64,000 nucleotides of DNA. Source: Lentzea albida (lineage in GTDB: Bacteria > Actinomycetota > Actinomycetes > Mycobacteriales > Pseudonocardiaceae). Location: contig NZ_FOFV01000008.1 in the NCBI RefSeq assembly GCF_900111005.1, positions 1 to 64,000 of the forward strand, in the 5' to 3' direction. Numbering within the stretch: the first letter of the stretch is position 1; every line of letters begins with the position of its first letter. The notes under the pieces were generated by a model, which made no database searches, was not told where the DNA came from, and worked only from the letters and a program-made list of their open reading frames with translations. Of the stretch, positions 46,962 through 55,299 are shown one piece after another. The position numbers and the translations under genes were made by a program.

Positions 46962-48773
46962 ATGACGGCAGTGACCATTCCCGGTCTCGAACAGGCACCT
47001 ACCAACCACGCGCGCTTGCTCGCATGGGTTCAGGAAGTCGCTGAGCTGACCTGCCCCGACGAGGTTGTTTGGGCCGACGGGTCCCAGGGCGAATGGGACC
47101 GCCTCACCAAGAAGCTCGTGGACGCCGGCACGTTCGTGCCGCTCAAGAAGAAGCAGAACTCGTTCTGGGCCGCCTCGGACCCCAGCGACGTGGCCAGGGT
47201 CGAGGAGCGCACGTACATCTGTTCGGTGCGCGAGGAGGACTCGGGCGCGACGAACAACTGGATGGACCCTTCCGAGATGAAGGCCATCATGACCGAGCTC
47301 TACCGGGGCTGCATGCGTGGCCGCACGATGTACGTCATCCCGTTCTGCATGGGCCCGCTCGACGCGGAGAAGCCCATGCTCGGTGTGGAGATCACCGACT
47401 CGGAGTACGTCGTCGTCTCCATGCACATCATGACCCGCATGGGCACCAAGGCCCTCGCGGTCTTCGGTGACGACGCGGACTTCGTGCCCGCCCTGCACTC
47501 CCTCGGCGCCCCGCTCGAGCCCGGCCAGGAGGACGTGCAGTGGCCGTGCAACGAGACCAAGTACATCTCGCACTTCCCGGAGACCCGCGAGATCTGGAGC
47601 TTCGGCTCCGGCTACGGCGGCAACGCCCTGCTCGGCAAGAAGTGCTACTCGCTGCGCATCGCGTCCGTGATGGCGCGCGACGAGGGCTGGCTCGCCGAGC
47701 ACATGCTGATCCTCAAGCTCACCTCGCCGGAGAACAAGGCGTACTACATCGCCGCCGCGTTCCCGTCGGCCTGCGGCAAGACCAACCTGGCCATGCTGGA
47801 GCCGACGATCCCCGGCTGGAAGGTCGAGACGCTCGGCGACGACATCGCCTGGATGCGCTTCGGTGAGGACGGCCGCCTCTACGCGGTGAACCCGGAGAAC
47901 GGCTTCTTCGGCGTCGCGCCCGGCACCGACTACCACACCAACCCGAACGCGATGCGCACCATCGCCAAGGGCAACTCGCTGTTCACGAACGTCGCGCTGA
48001 CCGACGACGGCGACATCTGGTGGGAGGGCATGGGCGAGCCCCCGGCCCACCTCACCTCGTGGAAGCACCAGGACTGGACGCCGGACAGCGAGGAGCTCTC
48101 CTCGCACCCGAACTCCCGTTACTGCACGCCGATCGAGCAGTGCGACATCAAGGCGCCGGAGTGGGACGACCCGAAGGGCGTGCCGATCAGCGCGATCTTC
48201 TTCGGTGGCCGCCGCGCCACGACGATCCCGCTGGTCACCGAGTCGCGCGACTGGCAGCACGGCACCTACATGGGCGCCACGCTGTCGTCGGAGACCACGG
48301 CCGCCGCGGTCGGCAAGACCGGTGTCGTGCGCCGCGACCCGATGGCGATGCTGCCGTTCATCGGCTACAACGCCGGCGACTACTTCCAGCACTGGGTCGA
48401 CCTCGGCAAGCGCGCCGACGCCGACAAGCTGCCGAAGATCTTCTACGTCAACTGGTTCCGCCGCGGCGAGGACAAGCGCTTCCTGTGGCCCGGGTTCGGC
48501 GAGAACTCGCGCGTGCTGAAGTGGGCCATCGAGCGCCTCGAGGGCAAGGCCGCCGCGCAGGAGACGCCGATCGGGTACGTGCCGACCGCCGACGACCTGG
48601 ACCTCGAGGGCCTGGACGCGTCGCGTGAGGACATCGAGGCATCGCTGGCGTTCGACGCCGACGAGTGGCGTGCCGAGATCCCGCTGGTCGAGGAGTGGTT
48701 CGCCAAGATCGGCGAGAAGGTCCCCACCACGCTCCGCGACGAGCTGGCCGCCCTGAAGCAGCGCCTGGGCTAG
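46962..48773 (+). CDS. pckG: Phosphoenolpyruvate carboxykinase (GTP)
   Basis: Interconverts oxaloacetate + GTP and phosphoenolpyruvate + GDP + CO2 in gluconeogenesis. The 603-residue product is the normal length. It shows the P-loop-like kinase-1 motif PSACGKTN (near 268-275, with the reactive Cys of GTP-type enzymes), metal-binding blocks [12 protein letters not shown] and the catalytic-lid region [12 protein letters not shown] 46962 is chosen with AGGAGA upstream; the frame continues open 42 bp upstream, which is not conserved-looking. A terminator follows. Together with the SSS organic-acid transporter nearby it fits growth on organic acids. Confidence 0.97.
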   Translation: MTAVTIPGLEQAPTNHARLLAWVQEVAELTCPDEVVWADGSQGEWDRLTKKLVDAGTFVPLKKKQNSFWAASDPSDVARVEERTYICSVREEDSGATNNWMDPSEMKAIMTELYRGCMRGRTMYVIPFCMGPLDAEKPMLGVEITDSEYVVVSMHIMTRMGTKALAVFGDDADFVPALHSLGAPLEPGQEDVQWPCNETKYISHFPETREIWSFGSGYGGNALLGKKCYSLRIASVMARDEGWLAEHMLILKLTSPENKAYYIAAAFPSACGKTNLAMLEPTIPGWKVETLGDDIAWMRFGEDGRLYAVNPENGFFGVAPGTDYHTNPNAMRTIAKGNSLFTNVALTDDGDIWWEGMGEPPAHLTSWKHQDWTPDSEELSSHPNSRYCTPIEQCDIKAPEWDDPKGVPISAIFFGGRRATTIPLVTESRDWQHGTYMGATLSSETTAAAVGKTGVVRRDPMAMLPFIGYNAGDYFQHWVDLGKRADADKLPKIFYVNWFRRGEDKRFLWPGFGENSRVLKWAIERLEGKAAAQETPIGYVPTADDLDLEGLDASREDIEASLAFDADEWRAEIPLVEEWFAKIGEKVPTTLRDELAALKQRLG

Positions 48774-48791
48774 TTCCCGGGTGTTCGCAGG

Positions 48792-48823
48792 AGCCCCATC
48801 GGTCAACGGCGACCGGTGGGGCT
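48792..48823 (+). terminator. Terminator after pckG
   Basis: AGCCCCATCGGTC (48792-48804) pairs with GACCGGTGGGGCT (48811-48823), one G-T pair, 6-nt loop, followed by TCTTCTT. Confidence 0.85.
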
Positions 48824-48847
48824 TCTTCTTGGGGTACTACTAGTCGT

Positions 48848-49060
48848 GTGAAGCAGGACGACTTTCTCGGCGGGCTGAACTACGACGGTTCGACGCGCGA
48901 TGTGGAGGTCGGCCCGACGACGGGCATCGTGCGCTACTACCCGGTGCCGCCACCCGCCGAGCCGCCCCGCACGCCGTGGTGGCGCTACATGCTCGTGTTC
49001 GTCGTCGGTTGGGCGATCGGCGTGGTGGCCGGTGTGGTCCTGTGCAGCAATTTTCTCTGA
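48848..49060 (+). CDS. Small single-pass membrane protein (70 residues)
   Basis: Soluble N-terminus (starts MKQDDFLGGLNYD; contains VEVGPTTGIVRYYPVPPP, a Pro-rich linker) and one C-terminal membrane helix (MLVFVVGWAIGVVAGVVLC). GTG 48848; the ribosome binding site is weak. It is 25 bp after the pckG terminator, so it needs its own promoter or leaderless start. No family recognised; composition is protein-like. Confidence 0.6.
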   Translation: MKQDDFLGGLNYDGSTRDVEVGPTTGIVRYYPVPPPAEPPRTPWWRYMLVFVVGWAIGVVAGVVLCSNFL

Positions 49061-49093
49061 ATCAGCGCAGCTCATCGTCCACTTGGGACGAAG

Positions 49094-49146
49094 TTGTCCA
49101 CACCTGTGGACGGGGTTGTGCACATGTTGTGGATAGCTGTGGACAA
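49094..49146. promoter_or_regulatory. Dense, helically phased DnaA-box cluster
   Basis: Five DnaA-box-like 9-mers occupy 53 bp. They are TTGTCCACA (49094, exact), TGTGGACGG (49105, two mismatches), TTGTGCACA (49116, one mismatch), TGTGGATAG (49128, one mismatch) and TGTGGACAA (49138, exact). Starts are 10-12 bp apart, i.e. one helical turn, so all would face the same side of the DNA. It lies in non-coding sequence after the small membrane protein gene. Function (DnaA titration, regulatory or initiation-related) is unproven. Confidence 0.65.
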
Positions 49147-49226
49147 GCCTGGGGACTTCTCCATAGGTCGTGAAAACGGTCTTGCACCAGGAATGAACCT
49201 GGCCCCTTCCGGGAACGTCTTAGGTA

Positions 49227-49242
49227 TGTGATGGCGGTCACA
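49227..49242. promoter_or_regulatory. CRP-like operator TGTGATGGCGGTCACA
   Basis: Perfect TGTGA-N6-TCACA palindrome differing from the site at 26838 in one spacer base. It lies 36 bp before a small candidate membrane ORF and between it and the DnaA-box cluster. A cAMP-CRP family regulator is the likely binder, by consensus only. Confidence 0.65.
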
Positions 49243-49277
49243 AAGATCGTCAACCGAGACGGAAAGGGAGGTGTGCC

Positions 49278-49442
49278 GTGGGTGTCGCGGGAATTGCGAT
49301 GTTGGTGCTGTCCCTGGCCGCCGTGCTGATGGTCGTGATCGCCGGGTCAGTTCGGGAGCGGGTTGTCCCGGATGCCGAGGAGGGTCCCGTTGAAGGCCTT
49401 GGTGGCCTCCGCGTAGCAGACGGCGTTGGTCCAACCCTCTGA
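49278..49442 (+). CDS. Small membrane protein (54 residues), partly antisense to next gene
   Basis: GTG 49278 follows AGGGAGG by 6 nt, a very strong translation signal, and lies just after a CRP-like site. The N-terminus is a membrane helix (GIAMLVLSLAAVLMVVIAG) followed by a charged tail. The last 96 bp run antisense through the 3' end of the septum-formation gene. The strong signals argue that it is real; the overlap and lack of a family argue caution. Confidence 0.45.
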   Translation: MGVAGIAMLVLSLAAVLMVVIAGSVRERVVPDAEEGPVEGLGGLRVADGVGPTL

Positions 49443-50189
49443 CCAGGCCTGCGAGCCGGGGTTGCGCCACGCGGGGAACACGTCCGTGCGCTTGCTCGAC
49501 CCCAGGTAGTCGTGCACGGCCTTGGTGCACTTCTCGTTCGCGATGGAGTTCATCTGCTCCTTGGACGGAGCGGGGTCGGACGACTTGCCGAGCGACACGA
49601 CACCGGCGGGCACGGCCTCGGCCAGGTGCGCGGTGTTGCACGCGACGACCTTGACCTCCTGGTCCTTCGACGGCGAGCCCTGGGTGCAGGTCTGGAACGT
49701 GCTGAAGCCGTTGCCCTTCAGGATCTCCTTGACGGAACCCTTGCGCGCCAGCGGCTTCTCGTCCGGGCTGATCTCCACGACGGTGCACAGGCGCCAGCGC
49801 TGGCCGTCCTTCCAGCCCTGCTCGTTCGGCCAGAACGCCCAGACCCGCAGGCGCGTCGAGTCCGCGTCGCCGCTGCCCAGGTACTCGCTGAGCGTCTGGC
49901 GGCACGGCGGCAGCGCGGCCTTGCGGAGCACCTGCGTGTCCGGGTAGGCCGACGGCAGGCCGGTCATCTCACCGACGCTCATGACCTCGGCCTCGTGCGA
50001 GTCGGTGCACTGCAGCACCTTCAGCTCGTAGGCGTTCATGCACTGCCCCGCTTTCGGCAGCGTGGGCGCGGAGGCGGAGGCCGTGGACGGCATCGGTCCG
50101 GGGACCGCCTGCCCTCCCACCTGGATCGCGCACGCGGACAGCGTCACCGCGCTCAGGACAATTGCCACCGCCAGCCGCACACGAGTCAC
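49347..50189 (-). CDS. Septum-formation-family lipoprotein
   Basis: A 280-residue predicted lipoprotein (lipobox LSAC, C20). It has the two-repeat septum-formation-like domain: AGQCMNAYELKVLQCTDSHEAEVM and, later, FSTFQTCTQGSPSKDQEVKVVACNTAHLAEAV, each with paired cysteines and a conserved His/Glu. Related proteins are found in actinobacterial envelopes. Start GTG 50189 overlaps the C15-like gene stop by 4 bp (GTGA), so they form an operon. Confidence 0.85.
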   Translation of the reverse strand: MTRVRLAVAIVLSAVTLSACAIQVGGQAVPGPMPSTASASAPTLPKAGQCMNAYELKVLQCTDSHEAEVMSVGEMTGLPSAYPDTQVLRKAALPPCRQTLSEYLGSGDADSTRLRVWAFWPNEQGWKDGQRWRLCTVVEISPDEKPLARKGSVKEILKGNGFSTFQTCTQGSPSKDQEVKVVACNTAHLAEAVPAGVVSLGKSSDPAPSKEQMNSIANEKCTKAVHDYLGSSKRTDVFPAWRNPGSQAWSEGWTNAVCYAEATKAFNGTLLGIRDNPLPN

Positions 50190-51433
50190 ACCACAGAGAC
50201 TAGGGCCTTCACTTGATCGGCGATGTCCCGACGCTGCTTTTCGAACGCGGCGTCGGTCAGCGCGGCCGGGTCGGCGGGCTGCCCGAGCACCGGCGTGTGG
50301 AGGTGTCCGCCGAGGACGTTCGTTGCGCCGTAACCGATCCGCAGCCTGTTGGCCCGGTACATGCTCTCGTTGGAGAGGTAGTCACCGCCGCCGCCGGACG
50401 CCGCGACCCTGCCCGGAGTCGGCTGGTCCGTGCGGCACGACTGCTGCGAGCCGACGACGACCCACTCGCAGAAGGCCAGGTTGTGGTTCACGGCGAACGG
50501 GCCCGTGCCGGCGTCGATCATCTTCTGGAACGGCAGCGAGGTCTCGATGAACTCGTCCGTCGGCTGCGGCCAGCCCGGAGCGTTCGGGACGCTACCGTAG
50601 GAGCCGACGTTGTTGTTGTCCGCGAAGCCACCGCGCCAGCGCGCCGCCCACCGCTCGACGTCGAAGCGGCCGGGCCTGCCCTGGCTGATCGTCACGAACG
50701 CGTCGGGCTTCTGCTGCAGCGCCGTTCCGTAGAACTGCTCGACGACACCCTCGTCGAACGCGCCCCACAGCACCGGGAGCACCGCGGCCTGCAGCACGAC
50801 CTTGCCGGTGGGCGTGTCGATCTCACGACCGTCGAGCTGCAACGCCGCCGCACCGGCCGGGTTCGCGCGCCGCACGTTCACGCCGGTCAGCTGGAACGGG
50901 TCGAAGCCGGTGACCGCGATCTTGCGCACGCCGGGCTTCGCGGGGAACTTGGTGTCGCTCAGACCGCGGGACGCCCAGTCGAACTTCTGGATGAGCGTCG
51001 CGCGGTCGTGGGGTGACAGGGTGAAGCGCGGCTTCCACTGGCGCAGCGCGGAACTGAGCTGCAGCCGTGCCCAGTAGAGCGGGCGGTCGTCATAGGTGTC
51101 GTGCGCCTGAGGTGTTGTGCTCTGCGCACGGGCGACGGCCGCCTTCCACAGCGCGTTGCCCTCTCGTTCGACGAACTGCTGCGCCTGCCTCGGCAGGACC
51201 TGGCGGCAGAGTTTCGCGGTGAAGTCCGCGACGCGGCCGTCGAACCCGGCCAGCTTCACGAGCGACGGGCCGACGGCGGGACCGCCGACGACGAGCACGT
51301 CGTCGAGCCGCTGCTCCTCGACGGTCAGTGCGGCGGTGGTGTCGTAGCAGTCGGCGTCCTGCGCGTGCGCGACGGCAGGGCTCAGGGTGACGGCGAGAGC
51401 GGTCAGTCCGACCAGTCCGGCGATGGTTTTCAC
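50186..51433 (-). CDS. Secreted pyroglutamyl-peptidase (C15)-like protein, catalytic Cys not conserved
   Basis: A 415-residue exported protein. The signal peptide (IAGLVGLTALAVTLSPAVAHA) ends near residue 24. The second half resembles peptidase C15: ITGFDPF-type VTGFDPFQLTGVNVRRANP, the Glu block QGRPGRFDVERWA, and HLHTP near the C15 His position (GGHLHTPVL). But where C15 has the nucleophile in a VCNHxFY context, this has FAVNHNLAF, so the Cys is Val; another Cys is 5 residues on (FCEW). The first ~180 residues have no known family. It may be an inactive or altered-chemistry member. It follows the SSS gene and a terminator by 71 bp. Confidence 0.72.
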   Translation of the reverse strand: MKTIAGLVGLTALAVTLSPAVAHAQDADCYDTTAALTVEEQRLDDVLVVGGPAVGPSLVKLAGFDGRVADFTAKLCRQVLPRQAQQFVEREGNALWKAAVARAQSTTPQAHDTYDDRPLYWARLQLSSALRQWKPRFTLSPHDRATLIQKFDWASRGLSDTKFPAKPGVRKIAVTGFDPFQLTGVNVRRANPAGAAALQLDGREIDTPTGKVVLQAAVLPVLWGAFDEGVVEQFYGTALQQKPDAFVTISQGRPGRFDVERWAARWRGGFADNNNVGSYGSVPNAPGWPQPTDEFIETSLPFQKMIDAGTGPFAVNHNLAFCEWVVVGSQQSCRTDQPTPGRVAASGGGGDYLSNESMYRANRLRIGYGATNVLGGHLHTPVLGQPADPAALTDAAFEKQRRDIADQVKALVSVV

Positions 51434-51454
51434 GTAGACGATCCTCGACGCAAA

Positions 51455-51484
51455 GGGCCACCCGCCGTAACCGACGGGTGGCCC
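51455..51484 (-). terminator. Terminator after SSS symporter gene
   Basis: GGGCCACCCG (51455-51464) pairs with CGGGTGGCCC (51475-51484), 10-nt loop; on the minus strand it is followed by TTTGCG. It lies between the symporter stop and the C15-like gene. Confidence 0.8.
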
Positions 51485-51504
51485 ATAGTGTTGCCGACTG
51501 CGTC

Positions 51505-53139
51505 TCAGTGCGCTGCCACGGGCTTGACCCGCGGGTTGTCCTCGTCGACGTGGTAGTCCGACGGGTCGGTGTGGTCGACACCGTTGGGGGACTTGGCCTT
51601 CTTCGCGATCAGCGTGACGATCACCGCGACGACCAGGTTGACCAGCAACGCGACGATGCCGACGTAGATCTGCGTCGTCGAGGCGCCGAACGGGTGCCAT
51701 CCGAAGATCGAGATGTTGCCGAGCGGCAGCGCGGAACCGGCGAAGTGCGCCTTGCCCACGGCCGGGTTGCCGATGTTGTAGAGCAGCCACATGCCGTAGC
51801 CCATGCCCGCGACCCAACCGGCGATCAGGCCGTACACGTGGAACCAGCGCGTGTAGAGCGCGATCGCGACCGCCGGGAGCGTCTGCAGGATCATGACGCC
51901 ACCGATGAGCTGCAGGTCGATGGAGAACTGCGGGTCGACGAACACGATGAACGCGACGGCGCCGAACTTCACCACCAGGGAGGCGAGCTTGGCCTGCTTG
52001 GCCTCCTCCGCCGGGGTGGCGTCCTTCTTCACGTACTCCTTGTAGACGTTGCGCGTCCACAGGTTCGCCGCCGCGATGGACATGATCGCCGCCGGCACCA
52101 GCGCGCCGATGCCGATGGCCGCGAACGCGATGCCCGCGAACCACGACGGGAAGTTCGCGCCGAAGAGCTCCGGGACGATCGTGTTGGTGTCGGGACGGCC
52201 GGTCGCCTGGTTGACGATCGGCTTGGTGCCCGCGCTGATCGCCACGAAACCGAGCAGCGCCAGCAGACCCAGCAGCAGCGAGTACGCCGGGAGCGCGACC
52301 ATGTTGCGCTTGATGACGTTGCGGCCGCGGCTCGCGAGGATGCCGGTCAGCGAGTGCGGGTAGAGGAACAGCGCCAGGGCGGACCCGAGGGCCAGCGTCG
52401 CGTACTGCAGCTGGTTCGTGCCGGTCAGCAGGATGCCGTCGGCCTTGCTCGGCGTCGCGTCGAACTTGGCCTGCGCGTCGTTGAAGATCTCGCCCCAGCC
52501 GCCGAACTTCGAGGGCAGGTAGATGATCGCGACCAGGATCACCAGGTAGATCAGGATGTCCTTGACGAACGCGATCAGCGCAGGCGCCCGCAGGCCCGAC
52601 TGGTAGGTGTAGAGCGCGAGGATCAGGAAGGCGATGAACAGCGGCAGGTGGCCGAGGATGCCGGAACCGTTGAGGCCCATGGACCGCAGCACCGCTTCGA
52701 GGCCGACGAGCTGCAGCGCGATGTACGGCATGGTCGCGACGATTCCGGTGACCGCGATGATCAGCGCCAGCCAGTGCGAGCCGTAGCGGCCCTTCACGAA
52801 GTCGGCGGGCGTGACGTAGCCGTGCACGCGGCTGACCGACCACATGCGCACCAGCGGCAGGAACACCAGCGGGTATAGGATGATCGTGTACGGCAGGGCG
52901 TAGAAGCCGAGCGCGCCCGCGCCGAACATCAGCGCCGGCACCGCGACGAAGGTGTAGGCGGTGTAGAGGTCACCGCCGACCAGGAACCACGTGATCCAAC
53001 TGCCGAACTTGCGGCCGCCCAGACCCCACTCGTCGAGGTGGTCGAGCGTTTCGCCCTTCTGCCACCGCGCGGCCACGAAGCCCATGACCGTGACGAGCAG
53101 GAAGAGGGCGCTGAAAACGATCAGCTCGGTCCACTGCAT
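51505..53139 (-). CDS. Sodium:solute symporter (SSS family), organic-acid transporter like MctC
   Basis: A 544-residue membrane carrier with 13 or so helices. The start MQWTELIVFSALFLLVTVMGFVAARW and blocks EWGLGGRKFGSWITWFLVGGDLYTAYTFVAVPALMF and YATLALGSALALFLYPHSLTGIL are typical of the SSS group that includes corynebacterial MctC, a monocarboxylate (acetate, propionate, pyruvate) transporter. The exact substrate is not shown. Start ATG 53139 overlaps the stop of the DUF3311 gene by one base, the usual SSS-DUF3311 pairing. It probably works with gluconeogenic pckG nearby. Confidence 0.93.
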   Translation of the reverse strand: MQWTELIVFSALFLLVTVMGFVAARWQKGETLDHLDEWGLGGRKFGSWITWFLVGGDLYTAYTFVAVPALMFGAGALGFYALPYTIILYPLVFLPLVRMWSVSRVHGYVTPADFVKGRYGSHWLALIIAVTGIVATMPYIALQLVGLEAVLRSMGLNGSGILGHLPLFIAFLILALYTYQSGLRAPALIAFVKDILIYLVILVAIIYLPSKFGGWGEIFNDAQAKFDATPSKADGILLTGTNQLQYATLALGSALALFLYPHSLTGILASRGRNVIKRNMVALPAYSLLLGLLALLGFVAISAGTKPIVNQATGRPDTNTIVPELFGANFPSWFAGIAFAAIGIGALVPAAIMSIAAANLWTRNVYKEYVKKDATPAEEAKQAKLASLVVKFGAVAFIVFVDPQFSIDLQLIGGVMILQTLPAVAIALYTRWFHVYGLIAGWVAGMGYGMWLLYNIGNPAVGKAHFAGSALPLGNISIFGWHPFGASTTQIYVGIVALLVNLVVAVIVTLIAKKAKSPNGVDHTDPSDYHVDEDNPRVKPVAAH

Positions 53140-53405
53140 CAGTTCGCTCCCTCGTCCAGGTCGTCAACGCCGAGCTTGTCTGGCTTGCCGGTGACCACGG
53201 GCTCGTCCTTGGTCTTGACGTAGACGATCCCGACGCACGCGACGCCGAGCGGGACGAACAGGAACTGGTACCAGTAGAAGAACGGCAGCCCGAAGATCCG
53301 GGGCTCGTCGAAGTTGAACCACGGCGTGATGAGCATGAACAACGGGAGTATCAGCAGCAGGTTCCAGTTGCTCCAGCGCAAGCCGGTCTTGTGGTCCGAC
53401 GGCAT
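53139..53405 (-). CDS. DUF3311 small membrane partner of the symporter
   Basis: An 88-residue protein with two hydrophobic segments (NLLLILPLFMLITPWFNF and YQFLFVPLGVACVGIVYVK). DUF3311 proteins are commonly encoded just before SSS symporters. One-base overlap with the symporter start. Its function in transport is unproven. Confidence 0.9.
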   Translation of the reverse strand: MPSDHKTGLRWSNWNLLLILPLFMLITPWFNFDEPRIFGLPFFYWYQFLFVPLGVACVGIVYVKTKDEPVVTGKPDKLGVDDLDEGAN

Positions 53406-53510
53406 GGTGGCCCTCCGTGTACGCGATGTTGCGCGGATGTTAGGCCTGATGAAGTGTGGCGTCAGCCTAGAGATTGCAATCGTTGTCTTCGGCTTAACGT
53501 TCTCTTTGGA

Positions 53511-54197
53511 CTAATCCGCCGACAGACGGCTGGCGAGGTCTCGTTCGGCGGCGTCGAAGTACTCGTCGAGCTGCAGAACCGCCTGTTCCACTGTCCCGTT
53601 GTTCAACAATTCCACAATCCTGCGATTCCACGGCAGGTACGTCTGGTGGAAGGCGTCCATCTCGCGGGCGACGCGGAACGCGAGCATGAGCTCGGCGAAG
53701 AGCCGGTCGGACTCGTCGCTGAGCCGCGCGCTGCCCGCGAGGCCGACGATGCCGCGGTGGAACTGGATGTTGGCGGTGCCGGTCTTGCTGAAGTCGTTCT
53801 TCTCGGCCCTGGCCACGGCCTGGCGGACCGGTGCCCGCACGGCCTCCCGCCGGGCCTCGGTGACGTCGTTCCACAGGCGGAGGGCACCGCACTCGATCGC
53901 GCGGCGGGCGGCGTAGAGGTCCCGGACGTCGTCGCTGGTCGGGCGGCGGACGAAGACGCCGCGGCTGTGCTCGTGCACCAGGATCCGGTCGCGGGTGAGC
54001 AGCCGGAACGCCTCGCGCAGCGTGTTGCGGCTGACGCCGAGCGCGCCGCCGATCGCTTCCTCGCTCAGCCGCAGGCCCGGTTCCAGCTCACCGTCGAGCA
54101 CCCGCTCCCGCAGCATGTCGGCGACCTTCTGCGCGGTGCTGGCGCGCTCCAGGTCGGCCTTGCCCTGAGCCAGCGTCGACACCCACGTCTCGGTCAC
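53511..54197 (-). CDS. GntR-family regulator with FCD domain
   Basis: A 228-residue repressor. N-terminal winged helix (TAQKVADMLRERVLDGELEPGLRL-type region, here by its motif EAIGGALGVSRNTLREAF) and a C-terminal FCD ligand domain with the acidic/His metal-site pattern (HRGIVGLAGS). It is divergent from pxpA and 105 bp upstream of the DUF3311-SSS genes on its own strand, so it may control either or both. A 21-bp palindrome lies in the shared promoter region. Confidence 0.92.
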   Translation of the reverse strand: MTETWVSTLAQGKADLERASTAQKVADMLRERVLDGELEPGLRLSEEAIGGALGVSRNTLREAFRLLTRDRILVHEHSRGVFVRRPTSDDVRDLYAARRAIECGALRLWNDVTEARREAVRAPVRQAVARAEKNDFSKTGTANIQFHRGIVGLAGSARLSDESDRLFAELMLAFRVAREMDAFHQTYLPWNRRIVELLNNGTVEQAVLQLDEYFDAAERDLASRLSAD

Positions 54198-54237
54198 CTG
54201 AGAAGTCTATTTGCAGGATCGTTCGATTGCACTATCG

Positions 54238-54258
54238 TAGAATCGTTCAACAATCCTA
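54238..54258. promoter_or_regulatory. Candidate GntR/FCD operator
   Basis: A 21-bp near-palindrome, TAG-N-ATNGTT-N-AACNAT-N-CTA, with 16 of 21 positions symmetrical. It sits between the divergent gntR (start 54197) and pxpA (start 54295) genes. A related half sequence, GGATCGTTCGATTGC, precedes it at about 54216-54230. Confidence 0.55.
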
Positions 54259-54294
54259 CAAGTCAACACACGCACAGCTCGGGGGAGGACGGCC

Positions 54295-55074
54295 ATGGAC
54301 CTGAACGCGGACCTGGGCGAGGGCTTCGGCCACTGGACCCTGGGCGACGACAAGGCGCTGCTGGCGGTCGTCACCAGCGCGAACATCGCCTGCGGCCATC
54401 ACGCGGGCGACCCGGACACGATGCGCGAGACCTGCGCCTCCGCAGCGTCGGCAGGAGTGGCCATAGGCGCCCACGTCGGCTACCGGGACCTACCGGGCTT
54501 CGGCCGCCGCTTCATCGACGTGGCTCCGGACACCCTGACCAACGAGGTCCTCGCCCAACTGGGCGCCCTGTCGACCTTCGCCCGCGCCGCAGGCACCCGC
54601 GTCTCGTACGTCAAGCCACACGGCGCCCTCTACAACGCCCTGTTCCGCCACGAGGCCCAGGCAGACGCCGTGGTGGACGCGGTCCGCCTCTTCGACCCGA
54701 CACTCGCGGTGCTGGGAGCACCAGGCGCGGTGTGGCTGAAGCGAGCCGCGGTAGCGGGCCTGCGCGTGTGGCACGAGGCGTTCGCAGACCGCGCCTACAC
54801 ACCCTCGGGCGCCCTGGTACCGCGAGGCGAACCAGGCGCGGTGCTGCGCGACCCGGCCGAGATCGCGGCCCGCTGCGTGCAGCTGGCAACGGAGGGCTGG
54901 GTCCGCAGCGTCTCCGGCCGCCCGGTCCGCATCCAGGCGGACTCGATCTGCGTGCACGGCGACACCCCGGGCGCCGTGGAGATCGCCCGCGCGGTCCGCG
55001 GGGCACTGGAGTCGGCGGGCGTGGCGGTGGCCCGTGTGGAGTCGCCGCTCCGCCACACACGCCAGCCGGCCTGA
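54295..55074 (+). CDS. pxpA: 5-oxoprolinase subunit A (LamB/YcsF family)
   Basis: Part of the ATP-dependent enzyme converting 5-oxoproline to glutamate together with PxpB and PxpC. The 259-residue product begins MDLNADLGEGFGHWTLGDD, with ANIACGHHAGDP, YVKPHGALYNAL and ADSICVHGDTPGA, all diagnostic. No pxpB/pxpC is present in the window, so the subunits must be elsewhere or the protein acts alone. The divergent GntR regulator probably controls it. Confidence 0.92.
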   Translation: MDLNADLGEGFGHWTLGDDKALLAVVTSANIACGHHAGDPDTMRETCASAASAGVAIGAHVGYRDLPGFGRRFIDVAPDTLTNEVLAQLGALSTFARAAGTRVSYVKPHGALYNALFRHEAQADAVVDAVRLFDPTLAVLGAPGAVWLKRAAVAGLRVWHEAFADRAYTPSGALVPRGEPGAVLRDPAEIAARCVQLATEGWVRSVSGRPVRIQADSICVHGDTPGAVEIARAVRGALESAGVAVARVESPLRHTRQPA

Positions 55075-55190
55075 CAGCGCCACAACCGGCACCCGCGCAC
55101 CTGAAGCCGCACGCCTCGCCACCCAGCTGCGCCGCGCACGTCGCCCAACCGCGCCCCGCAGCAGATCGGCCCCTGCCGCCGACTCTTGTG

Positions 55191-55299
55191 GCAGCTTGGC
55201 GCACCTGCCGGCGTCAGCCTGCCTGCGTGCCTGCGTCAGCCCGCCCTGCTGGCGTCAGCCCGCCTGCGGCTTGGCCCACCTGCCCCGCGTCAGCCCGCC
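55191..55299. repeat. Imperfect tandem repeats between pxpA and ROK gene
   Basis: Four copies of GCGTCAGCC(T/C)GCC occur at 55211, 55233, 55252 and 55287. The longer block GCTTGGC(G/C)CACCTGCC occurs at about 55194 and 55269. The last copy supplies the final codons of the ROK kinase gene. The rest of 55075-55289 shows no gene. Confidence 0.65.

Noticed and set aside
51478-52878. Plus-strand open frame opposite the SSS symporter
   Set aside because: Highly charged Arg/Asp/His composition typical of antisense to a hydrophobic membrane protein gene.
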